From contig CALWNT010000142.1 in the NCBI GenBank assembly GCA_944382885.1, forward strand, positions 1-38,333: DNA of 38,333 bases, in the 5' to 3' direction. The stretch comes from an uncultured Clostridia bacterium (GTDB lineage: Bacteria > Bacillota > Clostridia > Oscillospirales > Ruminococcaceae). Of the stretch, positions 14,957-23,423 are shown in pieces. Within the stretch, counting starts at the first letter, position 1. Each line of letters begins with the position of its first letter. Below the pieces are notes generated by a model. That model was not told the DNA's origin. It made no database searches and worked only from the letters and a program-made list of their open reading frames with translations. The position numbers and the translations under genes were made by a program.

Positions 14957-16615
14957 ATGAGAAGTGATTTGATGAAAGCGGGTCCGACCAGGACGCCGCA
15001 CCGTTCGTTATTAAAGGCTTTGGGGATTACAGACAGCGAGATGAAACGTCCCTTTGTGGCAGTTGTCAGCGCGGGGAGCGATTTTGTTCCAGGCCATATG
15101 CATTTGGATAAAATTTCAGAAGCTGTCAAAGCGGGCATCCGCAATGCCGGCGGCGTTCCCTTTGAGTTCCATACCATCGGCGTATGCGACGGCCTTTCCA
15201 TGAATCATAAGGGGATGAAATACTCCCTTTGTTCCAGAGAACTGATCTGCGACAGCATTGAAGTCATGCTGACGGCGCATCCCATTGATGCAGTTGTGTT
15301 TATCCCCAACTGTGATAAAATTGTGCCTGGTATGTTGATGGCTGCCATTAAAATGAATCTGCCGTCTATTTTTGTCAGCGGCGGGCCAATGGCGCCGGGA
15401 CATGTGATGGGCAAAAAGATTGGTTTATCCGAGGTGTTTGAAGCGGTTGGCGCTCATGCGGCAGGAAAGCTGACAGACGCCAATCTGAAAGAATATGAAG
15501 ATTTTGCCTGTCCAACCTGCGGTTCCTGCTCCGGCATGTATACGGCCAATTCCATGAACTGTCTGACAGAAGCGATTGGAATGTCTCTGCCGAAAAATGC
15601 CACCTGTTCTGCCGTTTCTTCCGAGCGTCTGCGGATTGCGAAGGATACCGGCGAAAAGGTGATGGAACTGCTGGAAAAAGACATCCGTCCGAAAGATATT
15701 ATGACGGAAAAGGCTTTCCGCAATGCGTTGGCCTCCGATATGGCACTGGGCTGTTCTTCCAACACCGTGCTGCATCTGCTGGCGCTGGCCCATACTGCAA
15801 AGGTGGATATCACCATTGAGGACATTGACGAGGTCAGCAAAAAGACTCCTCAAATTTGTAAACTGAACCCGGCAAGTGAAGTATTTATTGAAGATCTGAA
15901 TGCCTTTGGCGGTATCCAGGCTGTGCTGAAAGAGTTGGATCGCGGCGGTTATATTGACAATACCGTCATGACGGTAACCGGCGTTCAGAAAGACCGGATG
16001 AAAGACGCGATGCCAGCTGACGGTAATATCATCCATACGATTGAAAATCCCATCCGGCCAGAAGGCGGCCTGGCGATCCTGTTCGGCAATCTCGCTACCG
16101 AAGGCGCTGTAGTCAAACAGGGTGCGGTTGCTCCCGAAATGATGGTACACACCGGTCCGGCCAGAGTATTTAACTGTGAAGAAGACGCTTCTGACGCGAT
16201 TTTAAGCGGTAAGATCCAATCTGGCGATGTGATTGTGATTCGTTATGAAGGTCCGAAAGGCGGCCCAGGCATGAGAGAAATGCTTGCTCCTACTGCTTCT
16301 CTGGCAGGTAGAGGACTGGATAAGGAAGTAGCCTTGATTACCGACGGACGCTTCTCCGGCGCTACCAGAGGCGCTGCCATCGGCCATGTTTCTCCGGAAG
16401 CTGCCGCAGGCGGGGTCATCGGTCTGGTGGAGGAAGGGGATACCATCAGCATTGATATTCCCAACCGGAAACTGGAACTGGTTGTTCCGGATGAAGTTTT
16501 GGCGCAGCGGGCGAAAGAAGTGAAGATGCCGGAACAGCATCTGGAGGGATACATTAAACGGTATGCGAAACTGGTTACTTCTGGTTCTACCGGTGCAGTG
16601 TTCTCGGAAGACTAA
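14957..16615 (+). CDS. ilvD: Dihydroxy-acid dehydratase
   Basis: A protein of about 552 residues from ATG 14957, which gives the usual beginning [21 protein letters not shown]; a GTG at 14945 is possible but less likely. It converts 2,3-dihydroxy-acids to 2-keto acids in valine, isoleucine and pantothenate synthesis. Cluster-ligand signatures are present: NCDKIVPGM and [19 protein letters not shown]. The C-terminal part carries the family motifs [12 protein letters not shown] and [11 protein letters not shown]. Length is normal for the family. It stands alone, not in an ilv operon, with its own promoter and terminator. Confidence 0.97.
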   Translation: MRSDLMKAGPTRTPHRSLLKALGITDSEMKRPFVAVVSAGSDFVPGHMHLDKISEAVKAGIRNAGGVPFEFHTIGVCDGLSMNHKGMKYSLCSRELICDSIEVMLTAHPIDAVVFIPNCDKIVPGMLMAAIKMNLPSIFVSGGPMAPGHVMGKKIGLSEVFEAVGAHAAGKLTDANLKEYEDFACPTCGSCSGMYTANSMNCLTEAIGMSLPKNATCSAVSSERLRIAKDTGEKVMELLEKDIRPKDIMTEKAFRNALASDMALGCSSNTVLHLLALAHTAKVDITIEDIDEVSKKTPQICKLNPASEVFIEDLNAFGGIQAVLKELDRGGYIDNTVMTVTGVQKDRMKDAMPADGNIIHTIENPIRPEGGLAILFGNLATEGAVVKQGAVAPEMMVHTGPARVFNCEEDASDAILSGKIQSGDVIVIRYEGPKGGPGMREMLAPTASLAGRGLDKEVALITDGRFSGATRGAAIGHVSPEAAAGGVIGLVEEGDTISIDIPNRKLELVVPDEVLAQRAKEVKMPEQHLEGYIKRYAKLVTSGSTGAVFSED

Positions 16616-16630
16616 TATTTATGAGTATAA

Positions 16631-16662
16631 AAAGAGCTCAAAGCATTTGCTTTGAGCTCTTT
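16631..16662. terminator. Bidirectional terminator between ilvD and the acetyltransferase gene
   Basis: AAAGAGCTCAAAGCA at 16631-16645 is followed after two bases by its exact complement at 16648-16662, with A- and T-rich flanks. It serves two convergent genes. Confidence 0.9.
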
Positions 16663-16701
16663 TGGCATCTTAGAACAAAATAATCGAATTGAGCTTATTT
16701 T

Positions 16702-17307
16702 TTATAAATCGCTGGGAAGAGGTTTCCGTTTTTCTTTCGCTGGAAACTGTCGATCAAATGCTTCTAATTCAGCGTCAGTGGACTCATAAGCGGCATCAAA
16801 TTCATAGACACCGGGATGAGCGGAGAGAAAGCCTTTTTCCAGTTCTATCGCCATAAAAAAAGCCGCCTCGTCCTCCAGCGGAATCCCCTTGAGATGAACT
16901 CCGAACTTACTGGCGGAGTCAAAGCCAAACCGGCTGTAATAGTCTGGATTTCCGGTAATCAGTACTGCTTTATAACCCAGTTCTTTGGCTTTTTCCAGCG
17001 TTTTTGTAATCAGTTTAGAGCCAATGCCCTGGCCCTGCCATTCCGGATGGACGGAAATTGGGCCGAAACCGATGATGTCCTCGCAGATGATCCCGTCTCG
17101 AAATAACTTTGCATATACGATATTGCCAACCAGACTGCCCTTTTCAACTGCCACATAGCTTAATTGTGGAAGAAAGGCTTGTGAGTTTCGAAGATTGTGG
17201 AGCACCAAATGCTCATTACAACCGGGTTTGTAGACGTCCCAGAAGGCCTCCCGAGTTAAATTTTCGTTTTCCCAATAATCAGAGGGGTGTTCCAGACGAA
17301 ACAGCAT
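16702..17307 (-). CDS. GNAT-family N-acetyltransferase
   Basis: A 201-residue protein from ATG 17307 with AGGAGG upstream. The acetyl-CoA binding motif A is SVHPEWQGQGIGSKLITKTLEKAKELGYKAVLI, followed by GNPDYYSRFGF, which is typical of the YhbS-like subgroup. GNAT enzymes transfer an acetyl group from acetyl-CoA to an amine; the substrate cannot be told. The C-terminal tail is rich in acidic and basic residues. It is transcribed alone, convergent to ilvD. Confidence 0.9.
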   Translation of the reverse strand: MLFRLEHPSDYWENENLTREAFWDVYKPGCNEHLVLHNLRNSQAFLPQLSYVAVEKGSLVGNIVYAKLFRDGIICEDIIGFGPISVHPEWQGQGIGSKLITKTLEKAKELGYKAVLITGNPDYYSRFGFDSASKFGVHLKGIPLEDEAAFFMAIELEKGFLSAHPGVYEFDAAYESTDAELEAFDRQFPAKEKRKPLPSDL

Positions 17308-17347
17308 GGTATTTCCTCCTTTTACTTTTCAGATCATATTATCCTTT

Positions 17348-17376
17348 ATTATACAGGAGAAGGCTGGCAAAGGCAA
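17348..17376 (-). promoter_or_regulatory. Promoter of the acetyltransferase gene
   Basis: Read on the minus strand, TTGCCT (17376-17371) and TATAAT (17353-17348) are 17 bases apart, 40 bases before the start codon. Confidence 0.75.
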
Positions 17377-17538
17377 TTGTCTATTTTCCAGGAGACGGGT
17401 AGCAAACTGGAATAGTTGTCTGAAAGGATTGTATTTATGGGGGGAATTGGAAAAAATTTGTGATTTTTGTAAGAAAATACAAATTGGAAAATTAAATCTG
17501 TTCATATTTTGTTTCTTTATCATAGAGGGATTGTATGG

Positions 17539-17816
17539 TATAATAGCAACAGAAAGCTCACGCAACCTGTTGCTATCAGGGAGTTTTCTTGCCGGCCGTA
17601 AAGGGTGGCCGGCATTTTGCCCGATGGGCAAAAAACGAAAACATCCCCGTTGGGTAGGATGATAGATAGGATATTATAGCCTCTATAGTACCCGAAATCA
17701 AAGATTTCGACCATAACGAGAACATTTTACCTTATGCCAGGAAAAGCTTGCGCAACCTGACCGGAGAAAATAAAGTGGCTGTAACGGATTTAGAATCGGT
17801 TATAGCATAGTTTTTT
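17539..17816 (+). promoter_or_regulatory. Promoter and structured leader of pyrC with attenuator-like hairpin
   Basis: An extended -10 promoter (TGG-TATAAT, TATAAT at 17539-17544) predicts a transcript beginning near 17551 with AGAAAGCTCACGCAACCTG (17551-17569). A near copy lies at 17739-17759. The pyrF transcript begins with the same motif. Between them are a strong GCCGGCC/GGCCGGC hairpin near 17591-17613 and TTTTGCCC/GGGCAAAA near 17615-17632. At 17778-17806 a 13-pair hairpin with one mismatch is followed by TTTTTT at 17811-17816, 46 bases before pyrC, as expected of an attenuator. It does not resemble the PyrR site I know. This explains most of the gap before pyrC; 17377-17538 shows nothing else. 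Confidence 0.6.
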
Positions 17817-17861
17817 GCGGGCAGATATCAGATCGACAAAACATGAATAGGAGGAAATCTT

Positions 17862-19142
17862 GTGTTATTGATCAAAAATGGAATGGTAATTGATCCGGTG
17901 AATGGAATCAACGGGGTCAATGATATTTTAATTGAGGATGGAAAAATTGCCGCGGTAAAACCGAGGATTGAAATAGAAGCAGATGAAGTTTTGTATGCGG
18001 ATGGTTTGACAGTGGTTCCAGGTCTGGTGGATATGCATGTGCACTTAAGAGATCCTGGTTTTATCCATAAGGAGGACGTGCTGACCGGCTGTGATGCGGC
18101 TGCGGCAGGAGGCGTGACTTCGTTGTTGTGTATGCCCAATACCAAGCCGGTAATCGATACTCCTAAGGTAGTAGACTATATTCAGGAAAAGGCACAAAAA
18201 GCCAAAGCCAAGGTTTATATTACAGGGGCGATTTCCAAACGGCTCAACGGAGAGGAACTGTGTGATTTTGACCGGATGAAGCAGGCTGGAGTGATCGCAG
18301 TTTCGGATGACGGCCGTCCGGTAGAGAATGCAAAAATGATGACAGACGCCTTAAAAAAGGCAAATGAGTTAGGACTTCTGGTTACTTCTCACTGTGAGGA
18401 TTTGGATATTATCGACGGGGGAATCGTAAATGCAGGAGAAGTGTCGGAGCTACTGGGCGTAAAGGGAATGCACCGCAGTAGCGAGGATTCCATCACGGCC
18501 AGAGAGATTATTTTAGCTGAAACCAACGATTGCGTGGTACACATCGCTCATGTTTCCACAAAGCTTTCGGTACAGTTGATCCGGGAGGCGAAGGCCAGGG
18601 GAGCGAAGGTAACGGCGGAAACCTGCCCCCACTACTTCAGCATGACGGAGCGGGAAGTGTTAAAACAGGATGCTGATTACCGGATGAATCCTCCGCTGAG
18701 AGAGGAAGCGGATCGCGAGGCAGTCCTGCAAGGCGTGCTGGATGGAACCCTTGACTGCATTGTGACGGATCACGCCCCCCATACTAAGGAGGAAAAACGG
18801 GACTTTTTCACTGCGCCAAACGGTGTGATTGGCATGGAGACTTCTTTTGCCGCCAGCTATACCTATCTGGTCAAAACTGGATTGATGACGCTGTCTCAGT
18901 TGATTGAAAAGATGTCGGTAAATCCCGCCAAGCTGTTGGGAATCGAGGCTGGAAGCCTGAGCGTAGGCGCTCCGGCGGATCTTGCGCTGATTGACCTGAA
19001 GGAAGATTGGACAGTAGATCCGGCAAAATCCCATTCCCGTTCCTGCAACTGTATTTATAAAGGGAAGACGTTGACGGGAAAAGTGAAGTATACGTTCTTA
19101 AATGGAAAGAAAGTATACGATGATAAGCTGGATAAAAAATAA
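17862..19142 (+). CDS. pyrC: Dihydroorotase
   Basis: A 426-residue protein from GTG 17862 with AGGAGG 7 bases upstream. It catalyses ring closure of carbamoyl aspartate to dihydroorotate in pyrimidine synthesis. Amidohydrolase metal sites are visible: DMHVH (H59, H61) followed by LRDPG, then SHCEDLD, VHIAHVST, AETCPHYF and the late catalytic Asp in IVTDHAPHTKEEK. The length and layout fit the type I (AllB-like) bacterial dihydroorotases. It is transcribed from its own regulated leader and ends at a strong terminator, with pyrF next. Confidence 0.95.
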   Translation: MLLIKNGMVIDPVNGINGVNDILIEDGKIAAVKPRIEIEADEVLYADGLTVVPGLVDMHVHLRDPGFIHKEDVLTGCDAAAAGGVTSLLCMPNTKPVIDTPKVVDYIQEKAQKAKAKVYITGAISKRLNGEELCDFDRMKQAGVIAVSDDGRPVENAKMMTDALKKANELGLLVTSHCEDLDIIDGGIVNAGEVSELLGVKGMHRSSEDSITAREIILAETNDCVVHIAHVSTKLSVQLIREAKARGAKVTAETCPHYFSMTEREVLKQDADYRMNPPLREEADREAVLQGVLDGTLDCIVTDHAPHTKEEKRDFFTAPNGVIGMETSFAASYTYLVKTGLMTLSQLIEKMSVNPAKLLGIEAGSLSVGAPADLALIDLKEDWTVDPAKSHSRSCNCIYKGKTLTGKVKYTFLNGKKVYDDKLDKK

Positions 19143-19177
19143 CGATTGACGTTAGGAATTTTCAAAACTAGAAAGCC

Positions 19178-19210
19178 AGAGGGGTGAGGAATTTTTCTCA
19201 TCCCTCTTTT
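19178..19210 (+). terminator. Intrinsic terminator after pyrC
   Basis: AGAGGGGTGAG at 19178-19188 pairs with CTCATCCCTCT at 19197-19207 over 11 pairs and leads into a T-run. Confidence 0.9.
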
Positions 19211-19223
19211 GTCGGGAAAAAAT

Positions 19224-19278
19224 TTGCCAAGATACAGGAGAGTATAGTATAATAACAGCAGGAAGCTTTCGCAATCTG
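19224..19278 (+). promoter_or_regulatory. Promoter of pyrF and its conserved leader motif
   Basis: TTGCCA at 19224-19229 and TATAAT at 19248-19253 are 18 bases apart. The predicted transcript begins near 19260 with AGGAAGCTTTCGCAATCTG (19260-19278), the same motif and the same distance from the -10 box as in the pyrC leader. The sequence after it (CTGTTGTCGGGAAATTTT) is also like that of pyrC. I see no clear terminator hairpin in the remaining leader. Confidence 0.6.
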
Positions 19279-19376
19279 TTGTCGGGAAATTTTGTAAAGA
19301 AGATCGCAAACATTTCTGATGATGGTATTGCAAAAGCCGGTGCGGTGAAGAGAATGAAACGACTGGAGGACTTATT

Positions 19377-20312
19377 ATGTCAATGGACAGGCTGATTGAA
19401 AAAATTGTTAAAACCCAAAATCCGACGGTAGCGGGATTGGATCCGAAACTGGAATATGTTCCGGAATATATCAAGGAAAAGGCCTTTGCAAAACACGGAA
19501 ATACACTCAAAGGCGCGGCAAAGGCGTTATTGGAATTCAATAAAGGGATGATCGACGAGTTGTGCGACATTGTTCCAGCAGTGAAGCCCCAGTGCGCTTA
19601 TTATGAGATGTATGGCTATCAGGGGGTCAAAACCCTTTACAAAACCATGGAGTACGCCCGCAAAAAAGGGATGATCGTGATTACTGACGGGAAGCGGAAT
19701 GACATCGGCACCACCATGGAAGCGTATGCGATTGGGCATCTCGGCAGGACAGAGGTAAATGGAGAATTGCTGACGGCTTTTCCGGGAGATTGCCTGACAG
19801 TCAACGGATATCTTGGAAGCGACGGCATCAAACCCTTGCTCACGGTTTGCAAAGAAGAGGATAAGGGGATTTTTGCCTTGGTAAAGACCTCCAATCCTTC
19901 TTCCGGAGAACTGCAGGACAGATTGATTGACGGAAAACCGGTTTATGAAATCATGGGAGAGATGTGTGAAGAATGGGGCAAAGACGTGATGGGAAAATAT
20001 GGCTACAGCGCGGTAGGCGCCGTAGTAGGAGCTACCTATCCGGAACAGCTGAAAGAATTAAGAGAAAAAATGCCTCATACCTTTTTCCTGGTGCCGGGCT
20101 ACGGCGCTCAGGGCGGCGGCGCGAAGGATGTCAGCTATGCATTTGACAAAAACGGATTGGGCGCCATTGTGAACTCCTCCAGAGGGATCATATGCGCTTA
20201 TAAAAAAGAAGGCTGCGACGAAAAAGACTATGCAAAAGCCGCCAGACGGGAAGCGATTCGCATGAGAAATGATATTGTAGGGGCTATCGCGAAAATTCAG
20301 CTGGGAAAGTAA
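19377..20312 (+). CDS. pyrF: Orotidine 5'-phosphate decarboxylase, type 2
   Basis: A 311-residue protein from ATG 19377 (GGAGG 7 bases upstream). It decarboxylates OMP to UMP, the last step of de novo UMP synthesis. At over 300 residues it belongs to the long type 2 subfamily. The catalytic Asp-x-Lys-x-x-x-Asp region is ITDGKRNDIGTT, and GLDPKLEYVPEY near the N-terminus and PGYGAQGGGAKDV near the phosphate site are typical. It is separated from pyrC by a terminator and has its own promoter. Confidence 0.95.
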   Translation: MSMDRLIEKIVKTQNPTVAGLDPKLEYVPEYIKEKAFAKHGNTLKGAAKALLEFNKGMIDELCDIVPAVKPQCAYYEMYGYQGVKTLYKTMEYARKKGMIVITDGKRNDIGTTMEAYAIGHLGRTEVNGELLTAFPGDCLTVNGYLGSDGIKPLLTVCKEEDKGIFALVKTSNPSSGELQDRLIDGKPVYEIMGEMCEEWGKDVMGKYGYSAVGAVVGATYPEQLKELREKMPHTFFLVPGYGAQGGGAKDVSYAFDKNGLGAIVNSSRGIICAYKKEGCDEKDYAKAARREAIRMRNDIVGAIAKIQLGK

Positions 20313-20425
20313 CACCAGAAGGCTTGCTTAAGCGATACAAGGCATGTTAATCACTGTAACACAAGTCAGAATATGGAGGCGTTTTGACGCTAATCCAATA
20401 AAAGGAAGCAGACAGGAGAAAGTAT

Positions 20426-21196
20426 ATGAGTTATACGCAGGGAGAATATCCCATTATTTCGAAACAGAATCTTGCGAAAAATATGTATGATTATGTCATC
20501 TCCGCAAAAGAGATTGCGGATTTGGCCAGTCCCGGACAGTTTGTCCACATTCGGGTGAAGGGATTTTCCCTGCGTCGGCCCATTTCCATTTGTGAAATCA
20601 ATCGGGAATTAGGTACGATCCGTATCGTCTTTGAGATTCGCGGGGAAGGAACGAAGGAAATCGCCAAGCTCAATGAGGGAGAACTGATTGACGTCATGGG
20701 CCCTTTAGGAAAGGGATTCACCATGCTGGACCCATCTCAGAAGATCATTGTTGTGGGCGGCGGCATCGGCGTACCTCCCATGTATGAGGTGGCCCGCCAT
20801 TATGGAGAGAATGCGACTGCTATCATCGGATTCCGCTCGGCAAACGCAGTGATTTTAAATGGCGATTTCCAGCAGGCGGGTGCCAAGCTGATGCTCTGCA
20901 CCGATGACGGCACGATGGGCGCAAAGGGCTTTGTAACCGCCGCGCTGAAGCATCGTCTGTTGGAAGGCTCCGCCGATATGATCTATGCCTGCGGGCCGCA
21001 TATGATGCTCAAAGGTGTGGTGGAGCTTGCGAAGGAGTACCACATCCCCTGTGAGGTTTCCCTGGAAGAACGGATGGGATGCGGCGTAGGAGCGTGCTTG
21101 GTCTGCGCTTGCCGTACGGTAAAAAATGGAGAAGAATATCTGGCCCATGTTTGTAAGGACGGGCCGGTCTTCCGGGCGGAAGATGTGATTTTATAA
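20426..21196 (+). CDS. pyrK: Dihydroorotate dehydrogenase electron-transfer subunit
   Basis: A 256-residue FAD and [2Fe-2S] protein that passes electrons from PyrD to NAD+. The FAD site RRPISICEI is in the N-terminal ferredoxin-reductase barrel, the NAD site GGGIGVPPMYEV in the middle, and four cluster cysteines in CGVGACLVCAC...HVC near the C-terminus. AGGAG precedes the ATG. It is the first gene of a four-gene run with pyrD, a phosphatase gene and ruvX. The 113-base gap before it shows no clear promoter. Confidence 0.96.
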   Translation: MSYTQGEYPIISKQNLAKNMYDYVISAKEIADLASPGQFVHIRVKGFSLRRPISICEINRELGTIRIVFEIRGEGTKEIAKLNEGELIDVMGPLGKGFTMLDPSQKIIVVGGGIGVPPMYEVARHYGENATAIIGFRSANAVILNGDFQQAGAKLMLCTDDGTMGAKGFVTAALKHRLLEGSADMIYACGPHMMLKGVVELAKEYHIPCEVSLEERMGCGVGACLVCACRTVKNGEEYLAHVCKDGPVFRAEDVIL

Positions 21197-21259
21197 TCCG
21201 TCCGCTGTCCGAACAAAAGAGATCAGATTGTTTACATATGAGAGAAAAGGAAAAGAGAA

Positions 21260-22171
21260 ATGGCAGATTTAAGAGTAACAGTAGCGGGTGTAGAATTTAA
21301 AAACCCGATTATACCGGCTTCCGGCGCATTCGGCTTTGGCCGGGAATACGAGTGTTTATATCCCCTGTCCAAATTGGGAGGGATTTCCTGCAAGGGAACT
21401 ACGCTCAACGGACAGAACGGCAATCCCCCTCCGAGGATTGCTGAGACTCCAAGCGGAATGCTCAATTCAGTAGGGCTGCAAAATCCCGGGATTGACCACT
21501 TTATTGAAAAAGAACTTCCCTATCTCAAAACACAGGACACCGTAATCATCGCCAACGTGGCAGGGCATACAGTAGAGGATTGCATGGAAATCGCCCGTCG
21601 ATTGGAGCCTACCGGAGTGGACATGATCGAGCTGAATATTTCCTGCCCCAATGTAAAACAAGGCGGAGCGGCCTTTGGTACCAGCTGTGCCGCAGCGGAA
21701 AATATTACGGCGGCGGTCAGAAGCTGTACGACCAAACCCTTGATGGTGAAGCTGTCCCCCAATGTAACCAGTATCACCGATATTGCAAAGGCAGTAGAAG
21801 CGGCAGGGGCTGACGCGGTATCTTTGATCAACACCCTGTTGGGGATGCGGATCGATATCAAAACCCGCCGTCCGATTTTAAAAAATAATGTGGGCGGTAT
21901 GAGCGGCCCGGCAGTATTTCCCATTGCCCTGCGGATGGTTTGGCAGGTAGCCAATGCGGTATCTGTTCCAGTCGTGGGAATGGGTGGCGTTTCCAATTAT
22001 CAGGACGCAGTGGAAATGATGCTGGCAGGCGCCACAGCGATTCAGATGGGAGCGGCGATCTTCGCAGATCCCTGGGCGCCGGTAAAAACTATCGAAGGTT
22101 TAAACCGCTACTTAGACGAACAAAAGATTGAAAAGGTCACCGATCTGATCGGACAGGTGCAGCCCTGGTAA
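21260..22171 (+). CDS. pyrD: Dihydroorotate dehydrogenase, class 1B catalytic subunit
   Basis: A 303-residue FMN enzyme that oxidises dihydroorotate to orotate together with PyrK. Signatures are NPIIPASGAFGFGREY, the lysine region CKGTT, and the catalytic Cys129 in ELNISCPNVKQGG; a cysteine base marks class 1. FMN-binding glycines are in MGGVSNYQDAVEMMLAGATAIQ. Its place after pyrK is the standard order for class 1B. Length is normal. Confidence 0.97.
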   Translation: MADLRVTVAGVEFKNPIIPASGAFGFGREYECLYPLSKLGGISCKGTTLNGQNGNPPPRIAETPSGMLNSVGLQNPGIDHFIEKELPYLKTQDTVIIANVAGHTVEDCMEIARRLEPTGVDMIELNISCPNVKQGGAAFGTSCAAAENITAAVRSCTTKPLMVKLSPNVTSITDIAKAVEAAGADAVSLINTLLGMRIDIKTRRPILKNNVGGMSGPAVFPIALRMVWQVANAVSVPVVGMGGVSNYQDAVEMMLAGATAIQMGAAIFADPWAPVKTIEGLNRYLDEQKIEKVTDLIGQVQPW

Positions 22172-22195
22172 GCGCGGAAGGAAGGAATCAGAGCA

Positions 22196-22870
22196 ATGAC
22201 GACAGTATACTTGATCCGTCACGCTCAGGCATCGGGCAATCAGGAACGGATCTTTCAGGGACGGTATGACGGTACCATCACCCCCTTGGGCAAAAAACAG
22301 CTGGATCATCTGGCTGAGCGGTGCCGCAGTCTGAAGCTGCAGGCGGTTTATACCAGCCCCCTTTCCAGAGCGTATGAGACGGCGCAGGCGGTGGACCGCT
22401 ACTATGGCTATCCTATCCATACGGATGAGGGCCTTTTGGAAATCAATGGCGGCGAGTGGGAAGGGAAAAAATGGGCGACCTTCCCGGAAGATTATCCCCA
22501 GCAGAACAAAAATTGGTATGACGCTCCCTGGGATTTTGCCGCGCCTGGGGGAGAAACGATGGGGGAAGTTTACGACCGGATGCGGGATACCCTGCTGCGG
22601 ATTGTTTCCAAAGAGCAGGGAAAGACTATCGCGGTGGTTTCTCACGGATGCGCTTTGGCAAATCTCATTACCTATTGTCAGGGTAAACCTCTTTCAGAGC
22701 TGAATTGGGAAAATTTATGCGACAATACGGCGATTACGAAGGTCGTGTTTGACGATGACCTCACCCCTCATGTGGAATGGGTAAACGATATCAGCCATTT
22801 AGAAGAGGGAATTAAGACCTATGTCACTGATTTGTGGGGCAGTGAAGAGAAAAAGAATCAGGAAGGATAA
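22196..22870 (+). CDS. Histidine phosphatase family protein
   Basis: A 224-residue protein of the phosphoglycerate-mutase-like histidine phosphatase superfamily. The catalytic motif is LIRHAQ near residue 6 (RHG in most members, RHA here), followed by GRYDGTITPLGKKQ, SPLSRAYETAQ, LLEINGGEWEGK and the second histidine in VVSHGCALANLI. Substrate is unknown. It begins 24 bases after pyrD and is followed after 5 bases by ruvX, so it belongs to the same operon. Confidence 0.9.
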   Translation: MTTVYLIRHAQASGNQERIFQGRYDGTITPLGKKQLDHLAERCRSLKLQAVYTSPLSRAYETAQAVDRYYGYPIHTDEGLLEINGGEWEGKKWATFPEDYPQQNKNWYDAPWDFAAPGGETMGEVYDRMRDTLLRIVSKEQGKTIAVVSHGCALANLITYCQGKPLSELNWENLCDNTAITKVVFDDDLTPHVEWVNDISHLEEGIKTYVTDLWGSEEKKNQEG

Positions 22871-22875
22871 CCGTT

Positions 22876-23304
22876 ATGAAGATTATGGCAGTTGATTTTG
22901 GCGAGGCGAGAACCGGTCTTGCGGTCTGCGACCGCACAGAGTTTCTGGCTTCTCCTGTAGGCGTCATTCATGAAAAGGATTTTGAAACCTGCGTCAAAAA
23001 GGTGGCTTATGCCGCTACCAAGGAATTTAACGTTGGGATGGTAGTCGTGGGGCTTCCTAAAAATATGGACGGCAGTGTAGGCCCAAGAGCGGAACTGTGT
23101 CAGAAATTTGCCAAAGCCTTGAATGCTTTGATTCCTCTGCCGGTAGAGCTTTGGGACGAGCGTCAGACTACGATGCAGGCCGAGGCCTATCTCAATGAGG
23201 TAGATGTGCGGGGACAGAAGAGAAAGGATATTATCGACGAGGTTGCGGCTACTATTATTTTGGAAAGCTATTTGCAGTACCGCAAAAATCAGAAAAAAGA
23301 ATAA
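22876..23304 (+). CDS. ruvX: Putative pre-16S rRNA nuclease / Holliday junction resolvase (RuvX/YqgF)
   Basis: A 142-residue protein with an RNase H-like fold: first acidic residue D7 in MAVDFGEARTGLAVCD, then VVVGLPKNMDGSVGPRAE, and the acidic pair region WDERQTTMQAEAYL with KDIIDEVAATIILESYL at the end. The family matures 16S rRNA 5' ends and has been reported to act on Holliday junctions. Length is typical. It closes the pyrK operon in front of a strong terminator. Confidence 0.93.
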   Translation: MKIMAVDFGEARTGLAVCDRTEFLASPVGVIHEKDFETCVKKVAYAATKEFNVGMVVVGLPKNMDGSVGPRAELCQKFAKALNALIPLPVELWDERQTTMQAEAYLNEVDVRGQKRKDIIDEVAATIILESYLQYRKNQKKE

Positions 23305-23317
23305 GACAGTTTAAGAT

Positions 23318-23372
23318 GCAAGCAGTCCTTGAGTCGGGAAAAGGGAGACTCAAGAACTGCTTGCTGTTTTTT
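23318..23372 (+). terminator. Strong intrinsic terminator after ruvX
   Basis: Positions 23318-23335 pair with 23347-23364 over 18 positions with one mismatch (core CTTGAGTC/GACTCAAG), and a T-run follows. Confidence 0.9.
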
Positions 23373-23423
23373 GTTTTTCGGATGGGATAGAATAAAGACA
23401 TCAAAGAAAGGATGGTGACTGTA

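Noticed and set aside
15425-16150. 241-codon leftward frame inside ilvD
   Set aside because: It is fully antisense to a certain ilvD and has the His/Arg/Gln-rich look of a complementary frame.
17551-17569. PyrR-binding or c-di-GMP riboswitch as identity of the pyr leader motif
   Set aside because: The sequence lacks the conserved loop of PyrR sites and the tetraloop/receptor pattern of c-di-GMP riboswitches, so no known class is claimed.
17306-17662. 118-codon rightward frame before pyrC
   Set aside because: It spans the promoter of the acetyltransferase gene, the pyrC promoter and RNA hairpins; no ribosome-binding site.
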